Assembly: GCF_025144335.1 (NCBI RefSeq)
Contig: NZ_CP083539.1
Coordinates: 1,055,501 to 1,119,500, forward strand
Origin: Jannaschia sp. W003
GTDB taxonomy: Bacteria > Pseudomonadota > Alphaproteobacteria > Rhodobacterales > Rhodobacteraceae
Direction: 5' to 3'
DNA: 64,000 bases
The translations under genes were made by a program, and so were the position numbers. Position 1 is the stretch's first letter, and every line of letters starts with the position of its first letter. Positions 25,173 to 33,736 of the stretch are shown here, in pieces. The notes under the pieces are model-generated. The model was not told where the DNA came from. It saw only the letters and a list, made by a program, of their open reading frames with translations, and did no database searches.

Positions 25173-27310
25173 GTGGGGTCCTTCCGAGTCGCGGGCGTTC
25201 CCTGCGGGACCTGCCCGCCCGGGCGCGCGCTCTCCTGGATCTTGCGGAGCACCTCGGCGCGTTCGCCGAACAGGGCGACCTGCCCGTCGCGCAGGAGCAT
25301 CACCTTGTCGACCTCGTTGAGGAGCTGGGGCTTCTGCGTGATGGCCACCACGGTGATGCCGTTCTGACGGGCATGTCCCAGGGCGTTCGCCAGCGCCTTG
25401 TCGCCGGCGGTGTCGAGGTTGGAGTTGGGCTCGTCGAGCACCACGAGCCGGGGCGTCCCGAAGAAGGCGCGGGCGAGCGCGATGCGCTGCTTCTGTCCCC
25501 CCGACAGCGGCGCGCCGTCCGCCGACACGGTGGTCTCGTAGCCCTGCGGCAGGTTCGAGATCATCTCGTGCACGTCGGCGAGCACCGCCGCGTCGTGGAT
25601 CTGCTGGTCGGTCGCGTCGCGGCGCATCCGGCCGATGTTGTCCTTGATGGTGCCGGGAAAGAGTTGGACGTCCTGGGGCAGGTACCCGATCGACTCGCCG
25701 AACTGGCGCGGATCCCAGTTGCGGATGTCCATGAGGTCGAGGCGCACGTTGCCAGAGGTGGGAAGGATCGAGCCCACCAGCATCTTGCCCAGGGTGGTCT
25801 TGCCCGCGCCCGAGTTGCCGATCACCGCCAGCGTCTCGCCGGGGTTGAGCGAGAAGCTGACCGCGTTGAGCACGACCTGCTTGGTGCCGCCCGGGACGTA
25901 GAGCAGCCGCTCGACGTCGAGGCGGCCCTCGGGCCGCGGCAGGATCAGCTTCTCGAACTGGAGCCGCGACGACAGCAGCAGCGCGCTGATCCGCCCGTAG
26001 GCGGCGCGCGAGAGCAGGAACGCGTTCCACCCCTCGATGGAGCCCTCGATCGGCGCGAGGGCGCGGCCGGCGATGATGGATGCGGCGATCACCATGCCGC
26101 CCGTGATCTGCCCGTCGATCGCGAGGTAGGCGCCCCAGCCCAGCATGCTGATCTGCGTCAGCAGGCGGACCGCCCGCGAGATGGCCGCGAACACGATGTT
26201 GCGGTCCTGGGCGTGGACCTGGGCCGTCAGCGAGGCGGCCGTGTCGCGGCCCCAGATCGACACCGCCTCGGGGATCATCGCGAGCGCGTTGATGATCTGG
26301 CTGTTGCGCGACATCGAGTCGAGGTGCCCGTGGGCGCGCGACTGCGCGGCGTTCGCCTCGCCGAACAGCCCGGCGGTGGCCTTCTGGTTGCAGATCGCGA
26401 TCACGAGCAGGATCAGCGCGGTGACCACGACGATGGCGCCGAGGTCGGGATGGATCAGGAACACCGCGAAGATGAAGAGCGGCGCGAAGGGCACGTCGAG
26501 GAAGGAGATCAGCGTGCCCGAGGTCAGGAAGCCGCGGAGCTGCTGCAGGTCGCCGAGCACCTGGTACTCCCGCCCCGAGCCGTGCAGCGAGGCTGCCGCG
26601 GCGGCGCTGAGGACCGGCGCGCCCAGCCGCACCGCCAGCTCCACCGCCGTGCGCATCAGCATGAACCGCCGGACCGCATCGAACACCGCCTGGAGCGTCA
26701 CGGCGCCGACCATCACGATGGTCAGCATGATAAGCGTGTCCACCGAGCGCGAGGTCAGCACACGGTCCGAGATCTGGAACAGGTAGACCGGGATGGCGAG
26801 GATCAGCACGTTCGTCGCGCAGGTCATCAGCATCACGAACAGAAGGTTGCGCCGGATCGCGGCCCGCCCGAGGCGCAGGCTACGCCCGAAGTCCTGCGGC
26901 GGCGTCTTGCGGTGAAACCCGCCGATGCCGCCGCCGCCGCCGCCTCCGCCGCGATCGCCCTGGCCGCCCCCGCCGGTGGGCGTCCCCGAAGCCCGCAGCG
27001 GCTCGTTGGCGCGCTCCTCGATGGTGGTGCCCAGACGGTCCGTCGGCGAGGACGGCGTCACGCGGGCCTCGACCTCCGGCGGCAGCCGGCCGGTCTCCGC
27101 CTCGCCGGTCGCGTTTCCGAGGTCTCCTTCCGGGTCGGTCTTGCGGCCCTCGTCCGGAGCGGTGTCCGCGTCCGGGGATGCCGCGGGAGGGGGCTCCGCG
27201 ATGTCGCCCTTGGCGTCGTCCGGGGCATCGTCGCGCGCACCCACCCTGTCCGCCGTTCGCAGCCAGAGCGGGATGCGGGCGCCGGGGTCGTTGTCGAGTT
27301 GGTCTTTCAT
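25169..27310 (-). CDS. type I secretion ABC permease/ATPase with a long N-terminal extension
   Basis: A 713-residue PrtD-like exporter half-transporter: a membrane domain with six spans, then an ATPase domain with Walker A 'GNSGAGKTTLGKML' (about residue 495), signature 'LSGGQKQRIALARAF' (about 602) and Walker B 'RLVVLDEPNSNLD'. Unlike standard PrtD, the first roughly 150 residues are a disordered, acidic, Pro-rich stretch ending in a glycine run and 'IGGFHRKTPPQDFGRSLR'. This extension could bind a substrate or regulator. It lies 18 nt after the 694-residue gene, so the two are probably co-transcribed. Confidence 0.92.
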   Translation of the reverse strand: MKDQLDNDPGARIPLWLRTADRVGARDDAPDDAKGDIAEPPPAASPDADTAPDEGRKTDPEGDLGNATGEAETGRLPPEVEARVTPSSPTDRLGTTIEERANEPLRASGTPTGGGGQGDRGGGGGGGGIGGFHRKTPPQDFGRSLRLGRAAIRRNLLFVMLMTCATNVLILAIPVYLFQISDRVLTSRSVDTLIMLTIVMVGAVTLQAVFDAVRRFMLMRTAVELAVRLGAPVLSAAAAASLHGSGREYQVLGDLQQLRGFLTSGTLISFLDVPFAPLFIFAVFLIHPDLGAIVVVTALILLVIAICNQKATAGLFGEANAAQSRAHGHLDSMSRNSQIINALAMIPEAVSIWGRDTAASLTAQVHAQDRNIVFAAISRAVRLLTQISMLGWGAYLAIDGQITGGMVIAASIIAGRALAPIEGSIEGWNAFLLSRAAYGRISALLLSSRLQFEKLILPRPEGRLDVERLLYVPGGTKQVVLNAVSFSLNPGETLAVIGNSGAGKTTLGKMLVGSILPTSGNVRLDLMDIRNWDPRQFGESIGYLPQDVQLFPGTIKDNIGRMRRDATDQQIHDAAVLADVHEMISNLPQGYETTVSADGAPLSGGQKQRIALARAFFGTPRLVVLDEPNSNLDTAGDKALANALGHARQNGITVVAITQKPQLLNEVDKVMLLRDGQVALFGERAEVLRKIQESARPGGQVPQGTPATRKDPT

Positions 27311-27328
27311 GACATTCCGTTCCGCGGC

Positions 27329-29413
27329 CTAGGCCAGCATTCCTTGCATCACGTCGACGTCGCCGCCGGTGGTTGCCATGGCGGCGAGGGTCGCCTCCTG
27401 GATGTCCGCGGCGTCGACCAGACCGTCCGCCAGGAACGCGACGGCTTCCGAGGCCAGATCCTCCGCGTCGGGGATCGAGTCGATTAGGCTGGCCTGGTGG
27501 AGGAGGGCGTCCGTGTAGAGCTCGCCCCCGACCAGCACCTCCGAGTCGATGCCGAGGTCGGTGACGCTGGCGACGTTGATCTGGGTGTTCGCGCCCGTGG
27601 TGATCTTCGCGGCCTCGCCGGCCGCTCCGACCGCCAGGTCGCGCGCCGCGCTGACCAGGTCGGAGTCCCCGAGCACGTTCATTTGGTTGACCACGGTCAC
27701 CTCGACGAAGTCGCCCGCGATCCAGAGCGCGAGCAGGGGCATGCCCCCGTGCACGAGGAAGCCGTCGGCGATGCCCGAGAGGTCGGCGCCGCCGGCGGCG
27801 AGCGAAGCGCCGGCCGCCTCGAAGCCCGCCTTGAGCGAGGCGTAGGCGTCGATCCCGACCGTGCTGAGGGAGGCGACGTTCGCCTGGACGTTGCCGCCGG
27901 TCGCGAGCGCCGGCGCCGCACCGGCGGCGGACGCCCCGGACGGGACGGACGCCCCGGCGCCGGGAAGGACGATCGTGTCGGAATCGTAGAGCACGCTCGT
28001 CTGGTGGATCGTGGTCATCTTGACCATGTCCCCGCCGACGAAGATCACGTCGTAGGCCAGACCGAAGATCCCGAGGTCGGCGTCGTTGAACACCACGTTC
28101 TCGCCGGAGATGATGCGGCTCGACGCGCTCGTGACCGATACGGTGTCGGTGTCGGTCACGAAGATCTGCTGGTCGAACACGTTGTAGGACACGAGGTCGC
28201 CCTCGACGCGCGCGATCGCCCAGCCCGCCGGGGCGACGCCGCCCTCGGCCTCGGTGATCGGCTTGAACTGCGACTCCTGCTTCGAGAACGACGCCGCGTT
28301 GTAGCTGCGCGGCGCCTCGAAGCCCGGAACGCCCCCGCCTGCCGCCGGAGCTAGCGCGCCGTCGGCATCGCGCCCGATCACGACGTCCCGGTCGACCGTC
28401 GCCGCGACCTGGCTGATCGCCTCGACCTCGACCGCATCGCCCATCACCGCGATCACGGGCGCATCCACCCAGGCCGAGGTGACGTTGACGGCGTTGACGA
28501 CGAGGTTGCCGCCGGTCACGACCTCGCTCTCGAACGCGTCCCCGTCGTCCTCGTCCTCGTCCTCCTCCGGGGCGGGAAGGGGAAGCGCGGGCAGCGCGTC
28601 GACCGCCTCGCCGTCGACGAACTTCGCGGCGTGGCTCTCCACGTCCTCGACGACGTGGACGGTCCACGTCCCGCCGCCGCCGGCGTCCGCCGCCTTGCCG
28701 CCGAACGGGGCGACGGCGTCGGTCGAGACCGCCCTGGCCCCGGCGGCCCATTCGGTCTCGCCGAACGCCCCGGGCTCCGCGATGGCCCCGGAGGGAACGC
28801 CGTGCGCCGCCTGGGCCTCCTCCGCCACGGCAGCGGCGAGCGAGACATGGTGCGCGAGGCCGGGCGCGCTGCCCGTATCGGGCGGCTCGAGGGTTCCGAA
28901 CACGTCCGCGTCGGACAGCGCGGCGGTCTGCACCGTGATCGTCGCGACGCTGCCTGGGGGGGGCATCGGCGGCATCGGCGGCGCCACGGGTCCGGGCGTG
29001 GGCTCCGGGACCGGCACCGGCGTCGGCGTGAGGGCCGGCGGGACGCCCGGTCCGGGCCCGTCCGTCCCCGGAGGGTTCGCGGGCACGTCCGGCGCCGCGG
29101 GCGTGTCGGGTTCGTCCTGCCAGCCCCAATCGGCCGGAAGGGGCGTCAGCTCCGGCGGCGAGATCAGGTGCTCGACCTCGGGGGTGCCGGGCAGCATCTG
29201 CTCGATCCCGGCGTCGTAATCGAGACCGGGGTCGAAGCCTTCTAGCTGGTGGGAAGAGGTGATGTGGGGGTGGTGGCCCCCAAGCGGTCCGGGGTCTTCG
29301 GCCCGGGCGGCGTGCCCTGCGAACGAGTCGTGCTGGGCGCGCATCCGCGCCTCTTCGACCGCGACCGCGAAGAGGCCGATGAATCTCGCGATGATGCCAG
29401 TGGTAGCGTCCAA
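27329..29413 (-). CDS. large repetitive protein of a type I secretion operon, likely substrate or surface partner
   Basis: A 694-residue protein with no signal peptide. N-terminal quarter: Pro/Glu-rich linker ('PAPPTLTP...VPEPTPG'-like). From about residue 300 to the end are at least four degenerate repeats of the form G-x-N-x2-x-N-x-A-x5-G-I-D, e.g. 'TGGNVQANVASLSTVGIDAY', 'TGANTQINVASVTDLGIDSE' and 'ISGENVVFNDADLGIFGLAY', each followed by a beta-rich 'hydrophobic-Q-x-VL-x-DSD' segment. These look like stacked beta-solenoid units. It carries no RTX nonapeptides. Position directly before the ABC-HlyD pair and absence of signal peptide suggest T1SS export, but this is unproven. I do not recognise a named family. 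Confidence 0.7.
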   Translation of the reverse strand: MDATTGIIARFIGLFAVAVEEARMRAQHDSFAGHAARAEDPGPLGGHHPHITSSHQLEGFDPGLDYDAGIEQMLPGTPEVEHLISPPELTPLPADWGWQDEPDTPAAPDVPANPPGTDGPGPGVPPALTPTPVPVPEPTPGPVAPPMPPMPPPGSVATITVQTAALSDADVFGTLEPPDTGSAPGLAHHVSLAAAVAEEAQAAHGVPSGAIAEPGAFGETEWAAGARAVSTDAVAPFGGKAADAGGGGTWTVHVVEDVESHAAKFVDGEAVDALPALPLPAPEEDEDEDDGDAFESEVVTGGNLVVNAVNVTSAWVDAPVIAVMGDAVEVEAISQVAATVDRDVVIGRDADGALAPAAGGGVPGFEAPRSYNAASFSKQESQFKPITEAEGGVAPAGWAIARVEGDLVSYNVFDQQIFVTDTDTVSVTSASSRIISGENVVFNDADLGIFGLAYDVIFVGGDMVKMTTIHQTSVLYDSDTIVLPGAGASVPSGASAAGAAPALATGGNVQANVASLSTVGIDAYASLKAGFEAAGASLAAGGADLSGIADGFLVHGGMPLLALWIAGDFVEVTVVNQMNVLGDSDLVSAARDLAVGAAGEAAKITTGANTQINVASVTDLGIDSEVLVGGELYTDALLHQASLIDSIPDAEDLASEAVAFLADGLVDAADIQEATLAAMATTGGDVDVMQGMLA

Positions 29414-29496
29414 ACCGGGTACTCCAACACAATCAGAGACCTGAAGACGAGGTTCCTTCGGGTCCGCGGGTCGTCCATGGCCTCCGGTTCTGTTGC

Positions 29497-29523
29497 GGCG
29501 GGGCCGGAAGAACCGGCCCCGCC
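29497..29523 (-). terminator. hairpin between the 943-aa and 694-aa genes
   Basis: An 11-bp perfect stem (GGCGGGGCCGG with CCGGCCCCGCC) around AAGAA, starting 19 nt after the 943-residue gene. It may make that gene far more strongly transcribed than the downstream secretion genes. Confidence 0.65.
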
Positions 29524-29541
29524 CGTCTCAGTGGGGTGCGA

Positions 29542-32373
29542 TCAGACGGTGTCTCCGCCGTCGTCGCCCGAGTAGGTCGAGCTCATCGAGCCGCCGACCA
29601 GGGTCATGTCGACCTCGTTGCCGAGCACGTTGGCACCCTGGACCACGGTCTGGTTGAACGCGTCCGTGGTGAGCTCGGCGCTGGCGTCGGCCATCGACTG
29701 GCCGGTGACGTAACCGTCGTCACCGTTGCCCGAACCCCAGGAGCCGCCGTTGCCGCCCCCGCCGCCGGCACCGCCGGTGGCCGCACCGCCGTAGCCGGCG
29801 ATCGCCTCGCCGATGTCGGCCATGCCGCCCGTGGCCGCGCCGCCGGACGCGGCACCGCCCGCGGCACCCGCGGCCGTGGCCGCACCGCCCGCGCCGGTGT
29901 CGCCGCTCATCGCGGACGAGGTGCTCTCGCCCGACGCGGTCGTGGTGGCGGTGTTCGCGGAGTCCGCGGCGCCACCGTAGCCCGCGATGGCATCGGCCAT
30001 CGCGTCGCCCGAGCCGTCGACCGTCAGGTCGGACATGGCGTCCGACATGCCGCCGTCGCCGGCATTGGCTTCGGAGCTTCCGTTGCCGGCCCCGTCGGCC
30101 GCGCCTTCGAACGCCCCGTTGCCGGATCCGGCGTCACCGCCGGCGGCATCGGCGTTGCCCGTGCCGGACGCCTCCGCAGCCGCGTCCGAGGCCGCGTCGA
30201 TCGCGCCGCCCGCGGCACCCGCCGCGTTGGACGTTCCCGTCCCGGTGCCGTCCGCCGTGGTGTCGCCGTCGACACCCGAGGCGCCTCCGTCCCCACCGTT
30301 GGCATCCGCGTCCGCGTCGCCGGACGCTTCGGCCGTCGAGTCGGTGTCGGCGTCCGAGGTGCCGCCCGCGCCGCCGGCGCCGTCGGCCGTGCCGGTCCCG
30401 GTGCCGGTCGCATCCGAGTCGGCCATCGAGTCGGACGTGCCGCCCGCGCCGCCCGTGCCGTCACCGGTGCCCGTGCCCGTGCCAGCGCCGTCGGCGCGGC
30501 CCGATTCCGGACCCTCGCCGCCCGCGCCGCCCGTGCCGCCGAGCCCGCCGGCGCCGCCGAGGCCACCGGACCCGCCGAGACCGCCCAGGCCGCCGGTGCC
30601 ACCCAGGCCGCCGGTGCCGCCCGCGCCGCCTGCGCCGCCCGGATCACCGCCGTCGCCGCCGTTGGCGTCACCGCCGTTGCCGTCGCCGCCGTCGCCGCCT
30701 TCGGCACCGTCGCCGCCGTCACCGCCTTCGCCGCCATCGCCGCCTTCACCGCCCGCGCCGCCGTCGCCTTCGGCGTTGGATCCGGCGAGACCCGCGCCGA
30801 GGCCGAGGCCCAGGCCGGTTCCGTTGCCGCCGTCCGCGTCGCTGTCGCTGTCGGCGCCGGACAGACCCGCGCCGAGGCCGAGGCCGGTCGCGGTGCCATC
30901 GCCGCCGTCGGCATCGCCCGACGTGCTGTCGCCGTCGCTGTCGGACGCGCCAAGGCCGAGACCGATCGCGCCGGTGTCACCGCTGTCGCCCGCGGTGGAG
31001 TCGTTGTCGGACTGCGAGGCGCCGAGACCGACGCCCAGACCTGCCGAGTTGCCGTCGCCACCGTCGCCGGAGTCGCCGTCGGCCGTCGAGTCGCTGTCGG
31101 ACGCGCCGAGGCCGACGCCGATCGCGCCGGTGTCGCCGCTGTCGCCGCCGTCACCGCTCACGGTGCCGTCGGACGAGGCCGCGCCGAGCCCGAGCCCGAG
31201 CGAGCCGGCATCGCCGCCCTCGCCGCCATCCGAGGTCGCGGTCGAGGTGCCGTCGCCGTCACCGAGGCCGAGCGCCAGCGCGCCGCTGTCGCCGCCCTCG
31301 CCGCCGTCGGTGTCGCTGGCCGAGGTCGAGGTGCCGTTGCCGAGGCCGAGGCCGATCGAGTTCGCGTCACCGCCCTCGCCGCCCTGGCCGCCGGCCGCGG
31401 TCCCGTTTCCGCCCTCGCCGCCGTTACCGCCGTTGGAGTTCCCGTCACCACCGGTGCCGTTCCCGCCGATGGCTTCGCCACCCTCGCCGCCGTAGTTGTC
31501 GCTGCCGCCCTCGCCGCCGCCGGAGTCGGCGTCGATGCCGTCATCGCTCGTCGCGGTGCCGCCGTTGACCGTGCCGGCCCCGTCGAACGTCCCGTCGTTG
31601 GAGAGCGAGATGTCGGAGAGGTCGTCGTCGTCGGACAGCGTGTTCGACTGGACGTTGATGATGCCGGCATCGTTGCCTTCACCGCCCAGCGAGTCGGACA
31701 GCGCGCCCGACAGGTCGGGATCGTTGCCCGGATCGTAGGCGAGATTGCCTTGGGCAAAGATGTTGCCGTAGATCGACGACGAGCCGGAGGCATCGAAGTC
31801 CGCGAAGTCGTTATCGTCCGGCGGGCCTTCCATGCTCATCGTGGCGTCGAGGTTCACGTCGACGTTCGAGGCGTTGGCGTTCGAGACGTCGCTCGACGCG
31901 AAGTGCTCGTGGGTCGACGTGTTGTCGTTGCTGTTGGCGTTGTCCGACGCGTTGGCGTTGGAGTTGAAGTTCTCGCCGATGCTCGAGCTCGCCGAGTTGG
32001 AGTTCGATCCGGAGTCGGAGTTGGAGTTCGATCCCGAATCGGAGGCGGACGCCGCGTCAGCCGCGGAGCCGGAGTCCGAATTGGAGTTCGATCCCGCGTC
32101 GGAGTTCGAATTGGAGTTCGAACCGGCGTTCGCGCCGGCGTCCGCGTCGGAGTTCGCTCCCGAATCGGACGTGCTGGCCGCGTTGCCGGCGCCGGCGCCT
32201 GTGGCGTCCGCTCCGCTGTCGGACGAGCTGTCATTCACGTTGACGTTCTCGTTCGTCGAGGTCTGATCCTGGTGCTGATGTTGGTGCTGGTGCTGGTGCT
32301 GCCCGTGCAGGTCGTCGAGGTCATGGTCGCCGTCGGCGATCTGGAACAGCTGCTGATTGTTGCGTTCTGACAT
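29542..32373 (-). CDS. 943-aa acidic Gly/Ser/Asp-rich low-complexity protein
   Basis: No signal peptide. Composition changes in blocks: N-terminal 'DGDHDLDDLHGQ' followed by an HQ repeat (4-5 units), a Ser/Asn/Asp-rich region to about residue 160, a less repetitive bridge (about 160-285), a long Gly/Asp zone with recurring 'G-L-G-L-G-A-S-D-S-D' and 'GGEGGDGG' units (about 285-590), and a Gly/Ala/Ser zone to the end. The C-terminus 'NQTVVQGANVLGNEVDMTLVGG' resembles the 'NQMNVLGDSD' segments of the 694-residue neighbour. Glycine runs are reminiscent of polyglycine-II sandwich proteins such as PE_PGRS, without homology shown. Cysteine is absent. A secreted structural or matrix protein is a plausible role, inferred from context only. 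RBS GGAG is present. Confidence 0.75.
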   Translation of the reverse strand: MSERNNQQLFQIADGDHDLDDLHGQHQHQHQHQHQDQTSTNENVNVNDSSSDSGADATGAGAGNAASTSDSGANSDADAGANAGSNSNSNSDAGSNSNSDSGSAADAASASDSGSNSNSDSGSNSNSASSSIGENFNSNANASDNANSNDNTSTHEHFASSDVSNANASNVDVNLDATMSMEGPPDDNDFADFDASGSSSIYGNIFAQGNLAYDPGNDPDLSGALSDSLGGEGNDAGIINVQSNTLSDDDDLSDISLSNDGTFDGAGTVNGGTATSDDGIDADSGGGEGGSDNYGGEGGEAIGGNGTGGDGNSNGGNGGEGGNGTAAGGQGGEGGDANSIGLGLGNGTSTSASDTDGGEGGDSGALALGLGDGDGTSTATSDGGEGGDAGSLGLGLGAASSDGTVSGDGGDSGDTGAIGVGLGASDSDSTADGDSGDGGDGNSAGLGVGLGASQSDNDSTAGDSGDTGAIGLGLGASDSDGDSTSGDADGGDGTATGLGLGAGLSGADSDSDADGGNGTGLGLGLGAGLAGSNAEGDGGAGGEGGDGGEGGDGGDGAEGGDGGDGNGGDANGGDGGDPGGAGGAGGTGGLGGTGGLGGLGGSGGLGGAGGLGGTGGAGGEGPESGRADGAGTGTGTGDGTGGAGGTSDSMADSDATGTGTGTADGAGGAGGTSDADTDSTAEASGDADADANGGDGGASGVDGDTTADGTGTGTSNAAGAAGGAIDAASDAAAEASGTGNADAAGGDAGSGNGAFEGAADGAGNGSSEANAGDGGMSDAMSDLTVDGSGDAMADAIAGYGGAADSANTATTTASGESTSSAMSGDTGAGGAATAAGAAGGAASGGAATGGMADIGEAIAGYGGAATGGAGGGGGNGGSWGSGNGDDGYVTGQSMADASAELTTDAFNQTVVQGANVLGNEVDMTLVGGSMSSTYSGDDGGDTV

Positions 32374-33033
32374 GGCGTCTTACTCCGCGCGCAACGATGT
32401 CGACCGCCAATCCATACAAAGCGGACATTGCCATCGGCTGCGCATTAATGATGAACATGGATCGACGCGGATTCCGATGCGGGGGAAGGCGCGCCGTCGT
32501 ATCTCGAACTTCTCGATACCTCCCGCTTGTGCACTCGTAACAGGGGCGCGAAACAACCGGCATTCACACTGGAATGCGTGTCGGAATCGATTTCCCCACA
32601 GGCGCGCCGCTCCGTAATCCGGCGCCCGGACGGCCGTGCCGCCTCGGTCCGGAAAGTGTGTGCCAATATCGGCAGGAGAAAAATACATCGAGTTGCGTGC
32701 CCGTCGGATAGTCGGCGCAAGTATATGTTTTTGTTGAAATTACCGAAGGTTATTCAGATCTCGTGGCGTATTGCCGTCCGGGCGTCAGGGGCGCTTAATT
32801 AACCCTCCGTTTACGCACGTTAACCGAACGGTTATGCTGCGGGCGAGGGCGCGACGGGATGCGGGATCGCATTCTTGGAAATTCCTGCGCGGTCTTGGCC
32901 GTGCTTGGAGCAAGTATGTTGCCCCTGCGTCAACCGTATGATAATATGGGATTTGCTAGGTTCGATGCGCGATGATTGCGCGCACCCCGATTGAAGTGGC
33001 TGCCATTTCCTCTTTGCACCAAGGCTACATATT
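32374..33033. promoter_or_regulatory. 660-bp divergent regulatory region, comparatively AT-rich
   Basis: No gene is supported here. It separates the 943-residue gene (minus) from the LuxR-like gene (plus). It holds the palindrome TAACCG-AA-CGGTTA (32821-32834), TTAATTAA (32795-32802), an inverted repeat TGCGCG/CGCGCA (32966-32971 and 32979-32984) in the presumed leader of the regulator, and several A/T-rich stretches (32721-32760). It is the least GC-rich stretch of the window and probably contains several promoters and operators. Confidence 0.6.
32821..32834. promoter_or_regulatory. perfect inverted repeat, candidate operator
   Basis: TAACCG-AA-CGGTTA with 6-bp arms, in the middle of the divergent regulatory region, about 200 nt before the LuxR-like start and 450 nt from the 943-residue gene. 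It is a suitable size for a dimeric HTH regulator; the protein is unknown. Confidence 0.5.
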
Positions 33034-33717
33034 ATGATGAGTAAGTTGGGCGTAGAGCCATTTCACTACGAACGTACCACGTCCGGGCAGGGCGCCTATG
33101 CGCGGCTGCACCTGATCGGATCGTTCCCGTCGCTCTCGGACCGCTCCGTGCTGCACCTGGCGTCCGCGGCCGGCTGCCGCAGGGTGCAGCGGTTCGAGGC
33201 GCTGGGGGACGTAGGGGCCGCCGACGAATCCGGCGCACTGACCCTGATCGACGCGGAACTCCTCGGGGCGGCGGGCGCCGTCGAGCGGATCGAGGCCCTC
33301 GCCGACCACGGCGCCGCCGCCCTATGCTACGACGCCGCGACCGATCCGGCGCCGCTGCGCCGGGCGCTCGGGGCGGGGCGGCTGGCGTCGGTCTCGGTCC
33401 TGAAGCTCGGCGTCAGCTTCGAGGAGCTGATGTCGGCCATCGACCTGATCGCCGGCGGGTCGACCTACTTCGCCCCCGAGATCGTCGCGGCCCTGCTCCG
33501 GACGGACAAGCCCTGCGAGCTCCGGTTCGATCCGCTGACGGAGCGCGAGGTCGAGGTGCTCAGCCGGGTCGCCCAGGGAAAGAGCAACAAGGCGGTGGCG
33601 CGCGACCTGTCGATCACCGAGCACACGGTGAAGCTGCACGTCCACCACATCCACCGGAAGATCGGGGTCTGCAACCGCACGGCCGCGGCGGGCTGGTACC
33701 TGTCGCGGCAGTCGTGA
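33034..33717 (+). CDS. LuxR/FixJ-type regulator with degenerate receiver (CsgD-like)
   Basis: A 227-residue protein with a C-terminal LuxR helix-turn-helix 'DPLTEREVEVLSRVAQGKSNKAVARDLSITEHTVKLHVHHIHRKIG', a strong match. The N-terminal half resembles a response-regulator receiver at its end ('SVSVLKLGVSFEELMSAIDLIAGGSTYFAPEIVAALL'), but an acidic pocket and phospho-aspartate are not obvious. That layout is seen in CsgD, which controls matrix genes. It stands divergent from the large repetitive-protein operon and is the natural candidate for its regulator. No AHL-binding domain is present. An alternative ATG is at 33037. Confidence 0.85.
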   Translation: MMSKLGVEPFHYERTTSGQGAYARLHLIGSFPSLSDRSVLHLASAAGCRRVQRFEALGDVGAADESGALTLIDAELLGAAGAVERIEALADHGAAALCYDAATDPAPLRRALGAGRLASVSVLKLGVSFEELMSAIDLIAGGSTYFAPEIVAALLRTDKPCELRFDPLTEREVEVLSRVAQGKSNKAVARDLSITEHTVKLHVHHIHRKIGVCNRTAAAGWYLSRQS

Positions 33718-33736
33718 CCGCGCCGGCCGGGATCCG

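Noticed and set aside
29536..32370. 944-residue open frame antisense to the Gly/Asp-rich gene
   Set aside because: It is the reverse reading of GC-rich repeat codons, with Val/Ala/Arg repeats and no recognisable domain; the minus-strand gene has an RBS and a C-terminus like its neighbour.
29542..32373. RTX nonapeptide (GGxGxDxUx) repeats in the 943-aa protein
   Set aside because: Glycine and aspartate are frequent but the ninth-position hydrophobic pattern is missing, so it is not called RTX.
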